A DNA stretch of 64,000 nucleotides from Bradyrhizobium diazoefficiens. GTDB lineage: Bacteria > Pseudomonadota > Alphaproteobacteria > Rhizobiales > Xanthobacteraceae. Shown here in pieces: positions 20,212 to 28,813 of this stretch. The stretch lies in the NCBI RefSeq assembly GCF_018129965.1, contig NZ_JAFCKW010000005.1:346251-410250 (forward strand). Reading direction: 5' to 3'. The notes under the pieces were generated by a model. That model searched no databases. It saw only the letters and a list, made by a program, of their open reading frames with translations, and had not been told where the DNA came from. Both the position numbers and the translations under genes were made by a program. Position 1 is the stretch's first letter. Each line of letters starts with the position of its first letter.

Positions 20212-21816
20212 ATGCCGACGCCGATAAGCTCGATCGCTCCCGTCAGTGCCGCCAGCCCTGTGGCTGATGCGGTGACGCCCGATCTCGTGCTTTCGGCCGG
20301 CAGCGTCGTCGATGCGAGGGTCGTCAGCGTCATGGCCGACAATCTGGTGCGGATCGCGATCGCCAATCTGTCGATGGACGTGATGTCGGAGGTGTCGCTG
20401 ACACCGGGGCAAAATCTCCAGCTCGCGGTCTCGCAGAACGACGGCACCATCCGGCTCGCGGTGATGAACGGGGCAGGCGAGGCGACGTCGGATCAGATCA
20501 ATCTGACGCCGCGCGCGGCCTCGCTGGTGGATAGCCCGCCGCTCGTGCCGAGCGCGGGCGCGGCACGCAACACCCTGACGCCGTCGGAACAGATTGCCGT
20601 GAGCGTGGCCTCTAGCGAGGCGGTCACAAAACAGGGCAGCCAGGCGCCGCTGTTTGCCAATCTGGCCTCCGTCGTCACCGGCAGCGATCTGCCGGCAGGG
20701 CTGAAGCAGGCGGTGCTGGACGTGCTGGCGCAGCAGACGCCGCTCAATACCGCTCTGGATGGCGGCGATATCGAATCCGCCTTCCAGAAATCCGGCCTGT
20801 TCCTGGAGGCTTCGCTGGCCGCAGGGGCGACGCCAGCTTCCGGTGCCACGCCGGATCTGAAGGCCGCGCTGCTGGTGCTGCGGCAAACGCTGGCCACGCT
20901 CGAGACCGCGCCGCAGGCGCAGGGTGTCACGCTTCCAACTGCCACCACTGGGACACAGGCCGTTGCCGCGCCGGCTCAGGCGGCGGCAGGCGAGGCTGCG
21001 TCACCTGCCGGTCCCGAGATCGCCCAACAGCCGCAAGCGTCGCGCAACGCCAATCTCGCGGCCGCCGTGCTCGCCGACATCACCGGCGACAATCCTCAGG
21101 TCCCGATTCCGCGTACGATGCCCGCCGGTCTTGCTGCAAGCCTTTTGCAGGAGGTCGCGCAAAACCTGCCGCGCCTGACCGGCAATGTGCCGGGCTCGAA
21201 CAAGGCCGTGCCTGACGGCCACATCTTCGAGGCCGCCACGCGCGCGACGCCACCACCTTTTCGCGGCGCATTGCCGGCGCCGCAAGCGATTGCCTCGCCA
21301 ACGCTCGCGCCGGATACGCCGCTTGCCGCATCGGTGCATCGCCTGCTCGACGATACCGATGCCGCAATCGCGCGGCAGACGCTGTTGCAGGTCGCCTCGC
21401 TGCCCGATCGCACCGACGCCAGCGGCCACCGCATCGATCCCAGCGCGCCGCAGTGGAATTTCGAGATTCCGTTCGCGACGCCGCAGGGCACCGCGATGGC
21501 GCAATTCGAAATCTCGCGCGACGGCGCTGGCGAATCCGCCGATCCCGCCCAGCGCGCCTGGCGCGCTCGCTTCACGCTCAATGTCGAGCCGGCCGGCCCC
21601 GTGCATGCGCTGATCACGCTGAATGGCGACAAGACCTTCGTGCGAATGTGGGCGGAGCGGCCGGCGACCGCGCAGCAGCTCCGTGCCGGCATCGGTGAGC
21701 TCAACCAGGCGCTGACGCGCGCCGAGCTCAAGCCCGGCGATATCCTGGTCCGCGACGGCACGCCGCCGCAGCCGGCACCGCCACGCGCCGGCCACTTCCT
21801 GGATCGCGCCACATGA
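20212..21816 (+). CDS. FliK-like flagellar hook-length control protein
   Basis: A 534-residue protein whose C-terminal third (about 410-515: WNFEIPFATPQGTAMAQFEI, VEPAGPVHALITLNGDKTFV, LRAGIGELNQALTRAELKPG) matches the FliK C-terminal domain that switches export specificity through FlhB. The N-terminal and middle parts are low-complexity, rich in Ala/Pro/Ser/Thr, as expected of a molecular ruler. It is translationally coupled (ATGA) to an FlhB C-terminal homologue and has no other flagellar genes nearby. Confidence 0.85.
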   Translation: MPTPISSIAPVSAASPVADAVTPDLVLSAGSVVDARVVSVMADNLVRIAIANLSMDVMSEVSLTPGQNLQLAVSQNDGTIRLAVMNGAGEATSDQINLTPRAASLVDSPPLVPSAGAARNTLTPSEQIAVSVASSEAVTKQGSQAPLFANLASVVTGSDLPAGLKQAVLDVLAQQTPLNTALDGGDIESAFQKSGLFLEASLAAGATPASGATPDLKAALLVLRQTLATLETAPQAQGVTLPTATTGTQAVAAPAQAAAGEAASPAGPEIAQQPQASRNANLAAAVLADITGDNPQVPIPRTMPAGLAASLLQEVAQNLPRLTGNVPGSNKAVPDGHIFEAATRATPPPFRGALPAPQAIASPTLAPDTPLAASVHRLLDDTDAAIARQTLLQVASLPDRTDASGHRIDPSAPQWNFEIPFATPQGTAMAQFEISRDGAGESADPAQRAWRARFTLNVEPAGPVHALITLNGDKTFVRMWAERPATAQQLRAGIGELNQALTRAELKPGDILVRDGTPPQPAPPRAGHFLDRAT

Positions 21817-22073
21817 GCGATCCATCCAGGCTCGCCATTGCGCTGCATTACGAGAAGGGCAGCAACGCGCCCGTCGTCGTCGCCAAGGGCAGGGGTACGA
21901 TCGGTGAGAAGATCGTCGAGATTGCCAGGGCCAACGACATCCCGATCGAGGAGAACGAGATATTGGCCGGCGCGCTGTCCAAGGTCGAACTCGGTGAGGA
22001 GATCCCGCCCGACCTCTACAAGGCCGTCGCCGAGGTGCTGGTGTTCGTGCTGCGGCTGTCGGGGCGGCGCTGA
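21813..22073 (+). CDS. FlhX-like protein (stand-alone FlhB C-terminal domain)
   Basis: An 86-residue protein equal to the part of FlhB that follows the autocleavage site: LAIALHYEKGSNAPVVVAKG (about 7-26), then GEKIVEIARANDIPIEENEI and a C-end with LYKAVAEVLVFVLRLSG. The NPTH cleavage motif is absent, as the protein begins just after it. Such FlhX proteins can replace the FlhB C-terminal fragment in some bacteria. It overlaps the FliK-like gene by ATGA, so the two are probably made as partners. Confidence 0.88.
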   Translation: MSDPSRLAIALHYEKGSNAPVVVAKGRGTIGEKIVEIARANDIPIEENEILAGALSKVELGEEIPPDLYKAVAEVLVFVLRLSGRR

Positions 22074-22108
22074 GGGCACTGTCATCGTTTCACCACGAAA
22101 GCGGCTGC

Positions 22109-22960
22109 ATGGTCGTCGCCAAATCCAACGCCCAACGGACTCCGCCCTTGCTTACCCGCCGTTCCACCCTCGGCCTTCTCGCCGCAGCTTCGATCCTGCC
22201 GCAGCGCGCGTTCGCGCATGTCGCGCCGCCGCGCAACGAGATCCGCGAGAGCCTGGCGAAACGCTTCACCGACCTCGGCACGTCAGGCACCTTCGTCGGC
22301 TACAAGGTCGATGACTACCTGATCGTCGCCAGCGACAAGGAGCGCTCGGGCGAGGGCAAGCTGCCGGCCTCGACTTTCAAGATCCCGAACTCGCTGATCG
22401 CGCTTGAGACCGGCGCCGTCGCCGATCCCGACAAGGATTTGTTTCCGTGGGACGGCGTGAAACGCCCGATCGAGGCCTGGAACAAGGATCACACGCTGCG
22501 CAGCGCGATCGCGGTGAGCGCGCTGCCGGTCTATCAGGAAATCGCGCGCCGCATCGGCCAGGAGCGCATGCAGAATTACGTCGATCTGTTCGACTACGGC
22601 AATCGCGACATCGGCGGCGGCATCGACCAGTTCTGGCTCACCGGGAATTTGCGTATCGATCCGATCGAGCAGATCGATTTCGTCGACCGGCTGCGCCGCC
22701 GCGCGCTGCCGATCAGCAAGCGCAGCCAGGATCTCGTCGCCGACATCCTGCCGGTGACCAAGGTCGGCGACAGCATCATCCGCGCCAAGTCGGGATTGAC
22801 CGGACGTGAGCAGGGCTCGCTCGGATGGATGGTCGGGTGGGCCGAGAAGGGTGAGGCGCGTACGGTGTTCGCGCTCAACATGGATTGCACCGAACCGCGC
22901 CTCGTCGGCGAGCGTATGCCGCTGACGCAAGCCTGCCTTGTCGAGATCAGCGCGATCTGA
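22109..22960 (+). CDS. Class D (OXA-like) beta-lactamase with Tat-type signal
   Basis: A serine beta-lactamase of 283 residues that hydrolyses beta-lactams in the periplasm. Active-site motifs: S88-T-F-K91 (nucleophile and the lysine that is carbamylated), S137-A-L139 in place of the usual SxV, Y163-G-N165, W176 in QFWLTGNLRI, and K227-S-G229. The N-terminus has TRRSTLGLLAAASILPQRAF, a twin-arginine-like signal, which suggests export of folded enzyme. The start is the first ATG; a later Met is not at hand. It follows FlhX by 35 bases, but the link is probably chance. Confidence 0.9.
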   Translation: MVVAKSNAQRTPPLLTRRSTLGLLAAASILPQRAFAHVAPPRNEIRESLAKRFTDLGTSGTFVGYKVDDYLIVASDKERSGEGKLPASTFKIPNSLIALETGAVADPDKDLFPWDGVKRPIEAWNKDHTLRSAIAVSALPVYQEIARRIGQERMQNYVDLFDYGNRDIGGGIDQFWLTGNLRIDPIEQIDFVDRLRRRALPISKRSQDLVADILPVTKVGDSIIRAKSGLTGREQGSLGWMVGWAEKGEARTVFALNMDCTEPRLVGERMPLTQACLVEISAI

Positions 22961-23036
22961 CGTCACTGCACTGGCGCAACGGAAACCCCTCGACTAGCAT
23001 CCTTCCGACCAGGCAAAAAAGGTCGGGAGGAAACCA

Positions 23037-23693
23037 ATGAACTCAACGCCACTCTGGCTGTCGTCACTCACGCTTGCCGCAGCCGGCGGCTGGCTCGCCG
23101 CCACCATGTTTGCAGCGCCCGCCACCAGCAAGGAGCCGCGCTTCCCGCAGCTCACCATGGATCAGCTCGATGCCAAGCAGAAGCCGCTCGGTGAGCAGAT
23201 CATGAAGGTGTCGAGCGTCGGCATCGGCGGGCCCTACAATCCCATGATCCGCAGCCCGGTGCTCGGCCAGCGCCTGTTCGACCTGTTCTATTATCTGCGC
23301 TGGGAAACCTCGGTCCCGACCAAGCTCAACGAGTTCGCGATCCTGATCATCGGGCGGCAATGGCGCTCGCAGGTCGAATGGTTCGCCCACGCGCCGCTGG
23401 CGGCCAAGGCGGGCCTCTCGCCCGATATCATCGCGGAGCTGAAGGCCAACAAGCGGCCGTCGAACATGGCCGAGGACGAGGCGGTGGTCTACGACTTCGT
23501 CACCGAGCTCACCACGACCAAGAAGGTCAGCGAGGAGACTTATGCGCGCGCCAAGAAGGTCTTCAACGACCAGCAGATCGTCGATCTCACCGCGGTGTCC
23601 GGCAACTACGTGATGGTGGCGATGCTGCTGGCGATGGCGGAAGAGACCGTGCCGCCGGACAAGCAGGAGCCGTTCAAGCCGGGCGAGCCATAG
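23037..23693 (+). CDS. Carboxymuconolactone decarboxylase-family protein with signal peptide
   Basis: A 218-residue CMD-domain protein with a hydrophobic N-terminus (about 7-30) that predicts secretion or membrane anchoring. The CMD helices are visible at LNEFAILIIGRQWRSQVEW (about 97-115) and in VVYDFVTELTTTKKVSEETY. No CxxC is present, so AhpD-type peroxidase chemistry is unlikely; the QxEWxxHxxxA pattern is that of gamma-carboxymuconolactone decarboxylase-like enzymes. A GGGAGGAAAC ribosome-binding site precedes the ATG. The substrate is unknown. Confidence 0.85.
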   Translation: MNSTPLWLSSLTLAAAGGWLAATMFAAPATSKEPRFPQLTMDQLDAKQKPLGEQIMKVSSVGIGGPYNPMIRSPVLGQRLFDLFYYLRWETSVPTKLNEFAILIIGRQWRSQVEWFAHAPLAAKAGLSPDIIAELKANKRPSNMAEDEAVVYDFVTELTTTKKVSEETYARAKKVFNDQQIVDLTAVSGNYVMVAMLLAMAEETVPPDKQEPFKPGEP

Positions 23694-23708
23694 GGCGGTC
23701 GAAAAACG

Positions 23709-23843
23709 CCCTCGTGCCCCGGACGCGGCGCAGCACGAAGTGATGCGCTGCAGAGCCGGGGCCCATGAGTAGCGAACCGTGTCGCGAGCTGGGTCCCGGC
23801 TCTGCGCAGCAGCGCGAGCGCGCTGCGGCGCGTCCGGGACACG
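23709..23843. repeat. Intergenic repeat of the GTGCCCCGGACGC...CGGGACACG type
   Basis: The ends CTCGTGCCCCGGACGCGGC and GCGTCCGGGACACGG are inverted, with an inner GCTGCAGAGCCGGGGCCCAT and GGGTCCCGGCTCTGCGCAGC pair. A close relative is at 39010-39168. No coding potential. It sits between convergent genes. Confidence 0.75.
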
Positions 23844-23853
23844 GAAAAGCCGG

Positions 23854-24447
23854 TCAGGCGGTATCTTTCTTCTGCACCGTCAGCGCCTGGTCGATGGCAA
23901 AGCCGCCGATCTCGCTCATGGCCTGCGAGATTACGTCGCCGTTGCGGGCGAAGCCCTGGGAGAGGACCTCGAACTGGGTGCGGGCCAGCCGCAGCACCTC
24001 GATCGGCACGGAGATCGCGGTCTCATTGAAGCTGTCGACGGAGGCGCGCAGGCTGTCGAGCTCGGTGGTGAGCTTGAGGATATGGCTCTCGGCATGCTGC
24101 ATCAGGCCGAGCAGCTTCTCGCGATCGGCATCGAACGCGGCGCGTTCGGCGGCGGCCGCCGCCGTCACCTCCGCCAGTTGCGCCCGCAGCGCCTCGATCT
24201 GGCTGACCATGGCGTCCGAGGCGAGCTCGGCGGCCTCGCGCAGCTCGATGCTGCGCGTGTGGTCTTCCTGTTGCTGGTGAAACAGCCGCTCGGCCGTCAT
24301 CGCCCGCTGCGCCAGCGATTCGATCAGTGCGACGGCACGCAGCAGCATCTCGCCGTTCCGCCCCGACACCATGCTCGCCATGCGGCGCAGGAAGTCGGTG
24401 GTTTCGGACGATGGGTTCGGCGGCAGGGGCGCGACCGTCGCGGACAT
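23854..24447 (-). CDS. Hypothetical coiled-coil protein
   Basis: A 197-residue soluble protein without signal or membrane segment. From about residue 50 to 130 it is rich in Ala/Glu/Leu heptads (ELREAAELASDAMVSQIEAL and onward), predicting a long coiled coil. I chose the ATG that gives MSATVAPLPPNPSSETTDF; an upstream extension to 24561 is open but reads as low-quality sequence. I do not recognise a family. Its neighbours give no hint. Confidence 0.6.
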   Translation of the reverse strand: MSATVAPLPPNPSSETTDFLRRMASMVSGRNGEMLLRAVALIESLAQRAMTAERLFHQQQEDHTRSIELREAAELASDAMVSQIEALRAQLAEVTAAAAAERAAFDADREKLLGLMQHAESHILKLTTELDSLRASVDSFNETAISVPIEVLRLARTQFEVLSQGFARNGDVISQAMSEIGGFAIDQALTVQKKDTA

Positions 24448-24611
24448 GAGGTGATGCTTGAGCCAGGCGTAATGATCACCGCCGTACCGACTGGGCCTCA
24501 CGCCACATTCGGCGGCCTGATCGCAAGAGTGGAGCAAGCCTGAATCGCCCGGCCGGGTCAACCGACCTGCAGGGTCAAATCGCGGTCATCCCGCCGCCAA
24601 AGGGCGCAGGG

Positions 24612-24749
24612 TCAGGCGTCCTTCCGCCGCCCGATCCGTCCCGGATGGGTGAAACCGAACCCGGCCGAATATTTCAGGCCATAGCCCAGCGCCCGGTCGA
24701 GGCCCAATCCCAGCGTCAGCGGCGTCCTGGAGCTGGAGGCGGCCGCCTC
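24612..24749 (-). pseudogene. 3' remnant of a DUF4260 membrane-protein gene
   Basis: After an in-frame stop (24750-24752), the minus strand reads ...[20 protein letters not shown], then [15 protein letters not shown] and a stop. This is the C-terminal signature of DUF4260 proteins (xxIGxDRxLGYGLKYxxxF.xTHLGRI). Only about 46 codons remain, and the membrane segments upstream are missing, so it is a decayed gene fragment. The identification rests on recall of the family pattern. Confidence 0.55.
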
Positions 24750-24889
24750 TTAGGCAATCCTCTGTAATTCCTTGCGCTTTGGCGCTGCGGCAAGGCAGCT
24801 CTGCCGCGCCGAAAGCCGCTTCCCGGTCCGCAAAATGCCGTGTTAGAACCCCCGGCAATCGCATTGAGGCTAAGAACTGGCGGGAGCAA

Positions 24890-26422
24890 ATGAAGAACAT
24901 CCTGGACGCCCTTGAAGATCGTCGTGCCGGCGCAAAGCTCGGCGGCGGGGAGAAGCGCATCGAGGCGCAGCACGCCCGCGGCAAGCTGACCGCCCGCGAG
25001 CGCATCGAGCTGCTGCTCGACAAGGGATCGTTCGAGGAGTTCGACATGTTCGTCGAGCACCGCTCCACCGAGTTCGGCATGGACAAGAACAAGGTTCCCG
25101 GCGACGGCGTCGTCACCGGCTGGGGCACGGTGAATGGCCGCAAGACGTTCGTCTTCGCCAAGGACTTCACGGTGTTCGGCGGCTCGCTCTCCGAAACGCA
25201 CGCGCTGAAAATCACCAAGCTCCAGGACATGGCGATGAAGGCGCGGGCGCCCATCATCGGCCTCTATGACGCGGGCGGCGCCCGCATCCAGGAAGGCGTC
25301 GCCGCACTCGCCGGCTATTCCTACGTGTTCCGCCGCAACGTGCAGGCCTCGGGCGTGATCCCGCAGATCTCCGTGATCATGGGCCCCTGCGCCGGCGGCG
25401 ACGTCTATTCGCCTGCCATGACCGATTTCATCTTCATGGTGAAGAACACCAGCTACATGTTCGTCACCGGCCCCGACGTGGTGAAGACCGTCACCAACGA
25501 GGTCGTCACCGCCGAGGAGCTCGGCGGCGCCTCGGTGCACGCCACGCGCTCCTCGATCGCCGACGGCGCGTTCGAGAACGACGTCGAGACGCTGCTGCAG
25601 ATGCGTCGCCTGATCGACTTCCTGCCGGCCAACAACACCGACGGCGTGCCGGAATGGCCGAGCTTCGACGACATCGGCCGCGTCGACATGTCCTTGGACA
25701 CGCTGATCCCCGACAATCCGAACAAGCCCTACGACATGAAGGAGCTGATCCTGAAGGTCGTGGACGAGGGCGATTTCTTCGAGATCGCGGATCTGTTCGC
25801 CAAGAACATCGTCACGGGCTTCGGCCGGATCGCCGGCCGCACCGTCGGCTTCGTCGCCAACCAGCCGATGGTGCTGGCCGGCGTGCTCGACAGCGATGCC
25901 TCGCGAAAAGCGGCGCGTTTCGTCCGCTTCTGCGATGCCTTCAACATCCCGATCGTCACCTTCGTCGACGTGCCGGGCTTCCTGCCGGGCACCGCGCAGG
26001 AATATGGTGGCCTGATCAAGCATGGCGCGAAGCTGCTGTTCGCCTATTCGCAGTCCACCGTGCCGCTGGTGACCATCATCACCCGCAAGGCCTATGGCGG
26101 CGCCTTCGACGTCATGGCCTCCAAGGAAATCGGCGCCGACATGAACTATGCCTGGCCGACCGCCCAGATCGCGGTGATGGGCGCCAAGGGCGCTGTCGAG
26201 ATCATCTTCCGGAGCGATATCGGCGACCCCGACAAGATCGCCGCCCGCACCAAGGAATACGAAGACCGCTTCCTGTCGCCCTTCATCGCCGCCGAGCGGG
26301 GCTATATCGACGACGTCATCATGCCGCACTCGACGCGCAAGCGGATCGCAAGGGCGCTGTCGATGCTGAAGGACAAGAAGGTGGAAACGCCGGCGAAGAA
26401 GCACGACAATTTGCCGTTGTGA
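24890..26422 (+). CDS. pccB: Propionyl-CoA carboxylase beta chain (carboxyltransferase)
   Basis: The carboxyltransferase subunit of propionyl-CoA carboxylase, which makes methylmalonyl-CoA from propionyl-CoA (from odd-chain fats, Val, Ile, Met). The 510-residue length is normal. Family features: [20 protein letters not shown] (about 28-47), [17 protein letters not shown] (oxyanion loop), [17 protein letters not shown], and the C-terminal lobe with [15 protein letters not shown] and [15 protein letters not shown]. The biotin-carrying alpha subunit is not next to it in this window. The start at 24890 gives the family N-terminus [14 protein letters not shown]. Confidence 0.94.
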   Translation: MKNILDALEDRRAGAKLGGGEKRIEAQHARGKLTARERIELLLDKGSFEEFDMFVEHRSTEFGMDKNKVPGDGVVTGWGTVNGRKTFVFAKDFTVFGGSLSETHALKITKLQDMAMKARAPIIGLYDAGGARIQEGVAALAGYSYVFRRNVQASGVIPQISVIMGPCAGGDVYSPAMTDFIFMVKNTSYMFVTGPDVVKTVTNEVVTAEELGGASVHATRSSIADGAFENDVETLLQMRRLIDFLPANNTDGVPEWPSFDDIGRVDMSLDTLIPDNPNKPYDMKELILKVVDEGDFFEIADLFAKNIVTGFGRIAGRTVGFVANQPMVLAGVLDSDASRKAARFVRFCDAFNIPIVTFVDVPGFLPGTAQEYGGLIKHGAKLLFAYSQSTVPLVTIITRKAYGGAFDVMASKEIGADMNYAWPTAQIAVMGAKGAVEIIFRSDIGDPDKIAARTKEYEDRFLSPFIAAERGYIDDVIMPHSTRKRIARALSMLKDKKVETPAKKHDNLPL

Positions 26423-26430
26423 GGGGGAGC

Positions 26431-26469
26431 GTAGCCCGGATAGCGCGTAGCGAAATCCGGGTTCTTCGC
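26431..26469. repeat. Short GTAGCCCGGATAGCG...CCGGGTT repeat
   Basis: GTAGCCCGGATAGCGCGTAG with AAATCCGGGTTCTTCGC is a small palindromic element known from many rhizobial intergenic regions. It directly follows the pccB stop and may form its 3' hairpin. Confidence 0.55.
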
Positions 26470-26541
26470 TAAACGTCCAAGTGTCGACGCTCGCGCCAGC
26501 GCTGGTTCAGTTTCTGATTTGGCATCCTCGACCGACATCCC

Positions 26542-26889
26542 ATGACCGAAGCCGATCCGACCGACGAGGTTTCACAGATCGAAGATCGGATCGAGGCGCT
26601 CGCCGAGATTGCCGAGCGCTGCCGCAAATACATTCTTGCGTCGAAGATCGCCGTCGGCAGCGGTAGCGCGCTGCTGCTGGTCACGATCCTCGGGCTGTTC
26701 GGGATGGGGCAGACCGCCGCGCTCGGATCGATCGCCTTGATCCTCGGCGGGATCGTCTCGCTCGGCTCAAACGTTAGCACGTTGCGGCAGACGGAAGAGA
26801 CCATCCAGGCTGCTGAGACGCTTCGCGCGCGGCTGATCGGCAGGATCGATCTGCGCGTGGTCGCCGATACACCGCTGAAGCTGGTGTGA
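26542..26889 (+). CDS. Small two-helix membrane protein, function unknown
   Basis: 115 residues. An acidic cytosolic N-terminus (EVSQIEDRIEALAEIAERCR, coiled-coil-like) is followed by two membrane segments, about 36-55 (GSGSALLLVTILGLFGMG) and 60-77 (GSIALILGGIVSLGS), and a short cytosolic tail. The layout is a helical hairpin with two coiled ends. I recognise no domain. It is the first plus-strand gene after pccB, separated by a repeat. Confidence 0.7.
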   Translation: MTEADPTDEVSQIEDRIEALAEIAERCRKYILASKIAVGSGSALLLVTILGLFGMGQTAALGSIALILGGIVSLGSNVSTLRQTEETIQAAETLRARLIGRIDLRVVADTPLKLV

Positions 26890-26917
26890 CGCGGCGGCCG
26901 GCGCGTGCCGGGACGCC

Positions 26918-27070
26918 TTACGCAGCAGTCCTGCGGCTCAGGACCTGCAGTTCTCCGCGGCATTCGGCCGCAAAAGTTTGAAGCCGCTCTGCGGTCTTCT
27001 GGTCGAGGATCGCTTTCGCCAGCCGCTCGGCGCGGGCAAGCTGCTCTCTAAGATAGTCAATGCGGGCCAT
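26918..27070 (-). CDS. 50-residue conserved-looking small protein
   Basis: A short open frame read directly from the sequence: MARIDYLREQLARAERLAKA, then ILDQKTAERLQTFAAECRGE, then LQVLSRRTAA. The ATG has a strong ribosome-binding site (GGAAGGTGAC) at the correct distance. The product is an amphipathic helix rich in Ala/Arg/Leu/Glu with one Cys. The function is unknown; similar small helical proteins occur widely in Bradyrhizobium. It is convergent with the membrane-protein gene. Confidence 0.7.
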   Translation of the reverse strand: MARIDYLREQLARAERLAKAILDQKTAERLQTFAAECRGELQVLSRRTAA

Positions 27071-27163
27071 GTGTCACCTTCCGCCGGGATAATTTGAAGC
27101 AAATTGCTTGGTTCCGATGACCATCAGCCTAGGGCTAACAACGGGTTAAGACTGTGCGGTCCG

Positions 27164-27817
27164 TCACGCTCCGCGCGCTGCATCCGCCGCGGCGAAATGC
27201 GCGATCTGGTCGGCGCGGGCCTTGATGAAGGCGGGGCGGGCGGTGGCGCGGGCGACATAGTCGCGGCAGGCGGGATTGTCGGCCAGCCCGCCGAAACCAT
27301 CGACGACGCGCAGCACGTCCGACATCAGGATGTCCGCGGCCGAGAAAGATCCCGCCAGCCATTCGCGCCCCGCAAGCACCGGCTCGAGATGCTTGAGGCG
27401 AAGCTTGAGAAAATCGTCGATGGATTTCGCCGCCGCCGTGCCGCTTGGATGGCCCATGAATTTCGACAGCGACCAGGGAAGGCTGGCCATCTCCACCGAA
27501 TTGAGCGCGGCGAAAAGCCATTGCGTCGCTTCGACGCGGCCGCGCGGATCTGATGGGATCAGCTTGGGGCTGAGATTTCCCAGATGCAGCAGGATCGCGC
27601 CGGTCTCGAAGATCGAGAGGTCTCCGTCGGTTAACCACGGCACCTGGCCGAACGGCTGGTGCGCCAGATGCGCGGCGCCGCGATCGTCGAACGGCACGCT
27701 GGCCACGCGATAGGGCAAGGCGGCCTCTTCCAGCGCCCAGCGCACGCGAAGGTCGCGCACGAAGCCGCGCACGATTTCTGGAACCCAGTTGAAGGTGTTG
27801 AGGATGAGGTCGGCCAT
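27164..27817 (-). CDS. Glutathione S-transferase family protein
   Basis: A 217-residue GST. The thioredoxin-like N-terminal domain carries the cis-proline loop FGQVPWLTDGDLSIFETGAI (about 56-75), and the all-helical C-terminal domain has the N-capping ASFSAADILM-like motif (AGSFSAADILMSDVLRVV, about 154-171). The N-terminal catalytic Ser/Tyr is not obvious, as residues 1-15 (MADLILNTFNWVPEI) lack the usual pattern. The substrate is unknown. Confidence 0.9.
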   Translation of the reverse strand: MADLILNTFNWVPEIVRGFVRDLRVRWALEEAALPYRVASVPFDDRGAAHLAHQPFGQVPWLTDGDLSIFETGAILLHLGNLSPKLIPSDPRGRVEATQWLFAALNSVEMASLPWSLSKFMGHPSGTAAAKSIDDFLKLRLKHLEPVLAGREWLAGSFSAADILMSDVLRVVDGFGGLADNPACRDYVARATARPAFIKARADQIAHFAAADAARGA

Positions 27818-27944
27818 GCGATGTCTCCGTGCTATCTGGGCATAGGACGGGCGACGCGCGCGCGTTCCGACACCGCCGCCAACTCTTTTGTCGCCGGGGC
27901 CGGTCCGGTCTATGCTGACGTCAAACCGCAGGAGGAAACCAACA

Positions 27945-28259
27945 ATGCCCGCCGCCTATTTCGTCGTCCGCGCCACCGTCGCCGATCCCTCGAAGCGCGC
28001 CGCCTTCGACAGATGGTATGAGACCGAGCACGTGCCCGATGCGGTCAAGGCGTTCGGCGTTAGCAAAGCCTGGCGTTTCTGGAGCCTGGACGATCCCTCG
28101 CTGCATCAGGCCATGTACCAATTCGACGACGAGGCCAAGCTTGATGCGATGCTGAAGGGCGACGCGCTGACCAAACTGGTCGCCGATTTCAACCGCGACT
28201 GGCCGGAGGTCACGCGCACCCGCGAGACGCTGGTGCTGGCGCAGGCGTTTGGAACCTAG
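27945..28259 (+). CDS. Small protein with a dimeric alpha/beta-barrel (EthD/NIPSNAP-like) pattern
   Basis: 104 residues starting MPAAYFVVRATVADPSKR behind the ribosome-binding site GGAGGAAACC. The pattern FVVRATV...AFDRWYETEHVPDAVKAF...AMYQFDDEAKLDAML is that of small ferredoxin-like proteins of the EthD/ABM type, where the WYxxEHxP stretch binds the ligand. The function is unknown. No partner gene is adjacent. Confidence 0.75.
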   Translation: MPAAYFVVRATVADPSKRAAFDRWYETEHVPDAVKAFGVSKAWRFWSLDDPSLHQAMYQFDDEAKLDAMLKGDALTKLVADFNRDWPEVTRTRETLVLAQAFGT

Positions 28260-28374
28260 GACGCGTTCGTTCCCGGATTTGCAATGAACCTGAACGCGCG
28301 ATTCAGCCGCAGTTCATGTCCCGACCGCGACACTTCGCTTCGCATCACCTGAGCGATAGCCGAGAGGACATGCC

Positions 28375-28644
28375 ATGGAACGCCGCAATTTTCTGAAACT
28401 CGCATTCGGTGTCGCGGCGGGAGCCGCTGCGTTCACCACCGCCGTACAGGCCGCGCCGCTGGCGCCGCAGCCGCTCGGTGATGTCATGGGGCCGCAAGGG
28501 GGGCCGAAAGGCAATCCGGACGCCCACCCCGCGGTCACCACCAGCGAGGAAGCCGCTCAGCTCAAGCCCGAGCAGGTGCATTGGCGCCGCCATCACCGCC
28601 ACTGGGGTTGGCGCCGCCGGCGCTGGCATCGCCGTCACTGGTAA
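28375..28644 (+). CDS. Small Tat-signal secreted protein with a basic His/Trp-rich tail
   Basis: 89 residues. The N-terminus MERRNFLKLAFGVAAGAAAF is a twin-arginine signal (RRNFLK), cut near residue 27 (VQAAP). The mature protein is short; its last 22 residues (VHWRRHHRHWGWRRRRWHRR and on) are almost wholly Arg, His and Trp. Proteins of this design are common in Bradyrhizobium and of unknown function; the tail could bind metal, heme or nucleic acid, which is inference. A perfect hairpin terminator follows. Confidence 0.75.
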   Translation: MERRNFLKLAFGVAAGAAAFTTAVQAAPLAPQPLGDVMGPQGGPKGNPDAHPAVTTSEEAAQLKPEQVHWRRHHRHWGWRRRRWHRRHW

Positions 28645-28695
28645 GCTTCGCGCAATCCAGCCTTTGGACTCCAGTCTTTGCACGCCAGCTTGGGG

Positions 28696-28724
28696 ACGGG
28701 GATCGCGATTGCGGTCCCCGTTTT
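28696..28724 (+). terminator. Rho-independent terminator after the Tat-signal protein
   Basis: ACGGGGATCGC and GCGGTCCCCGT pair over 11 bp (one T-G) around a GATT loop, followed by TTT. It lies about 50 bases after the 28644 stop. Confidence 0.8.
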
Positions 28725-28756
28725 GCTGCGCCGCCTCGATATCAGGAACTGAAAAG

Positions 28757-28791
28757 GAAAATGGCCGCGCAGGCTGAACCCGCGCGGCCAT
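28757..28791 (-). terminator. Terminator of the minus-strand small-protein gene
   Basis: On the minus strand ATGGCCGCGC and GCGCGGCCAT form a perfect 10-bp stem, followed by TTTTCC. It sits just past the 28814 stop. Together with the plus-strand hairpin it isolates the two convergent genes. Confidence 0.75.
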
Positions 28792-28813
28792 CTTGCGATG
28801 CGAAAAGATCAGA

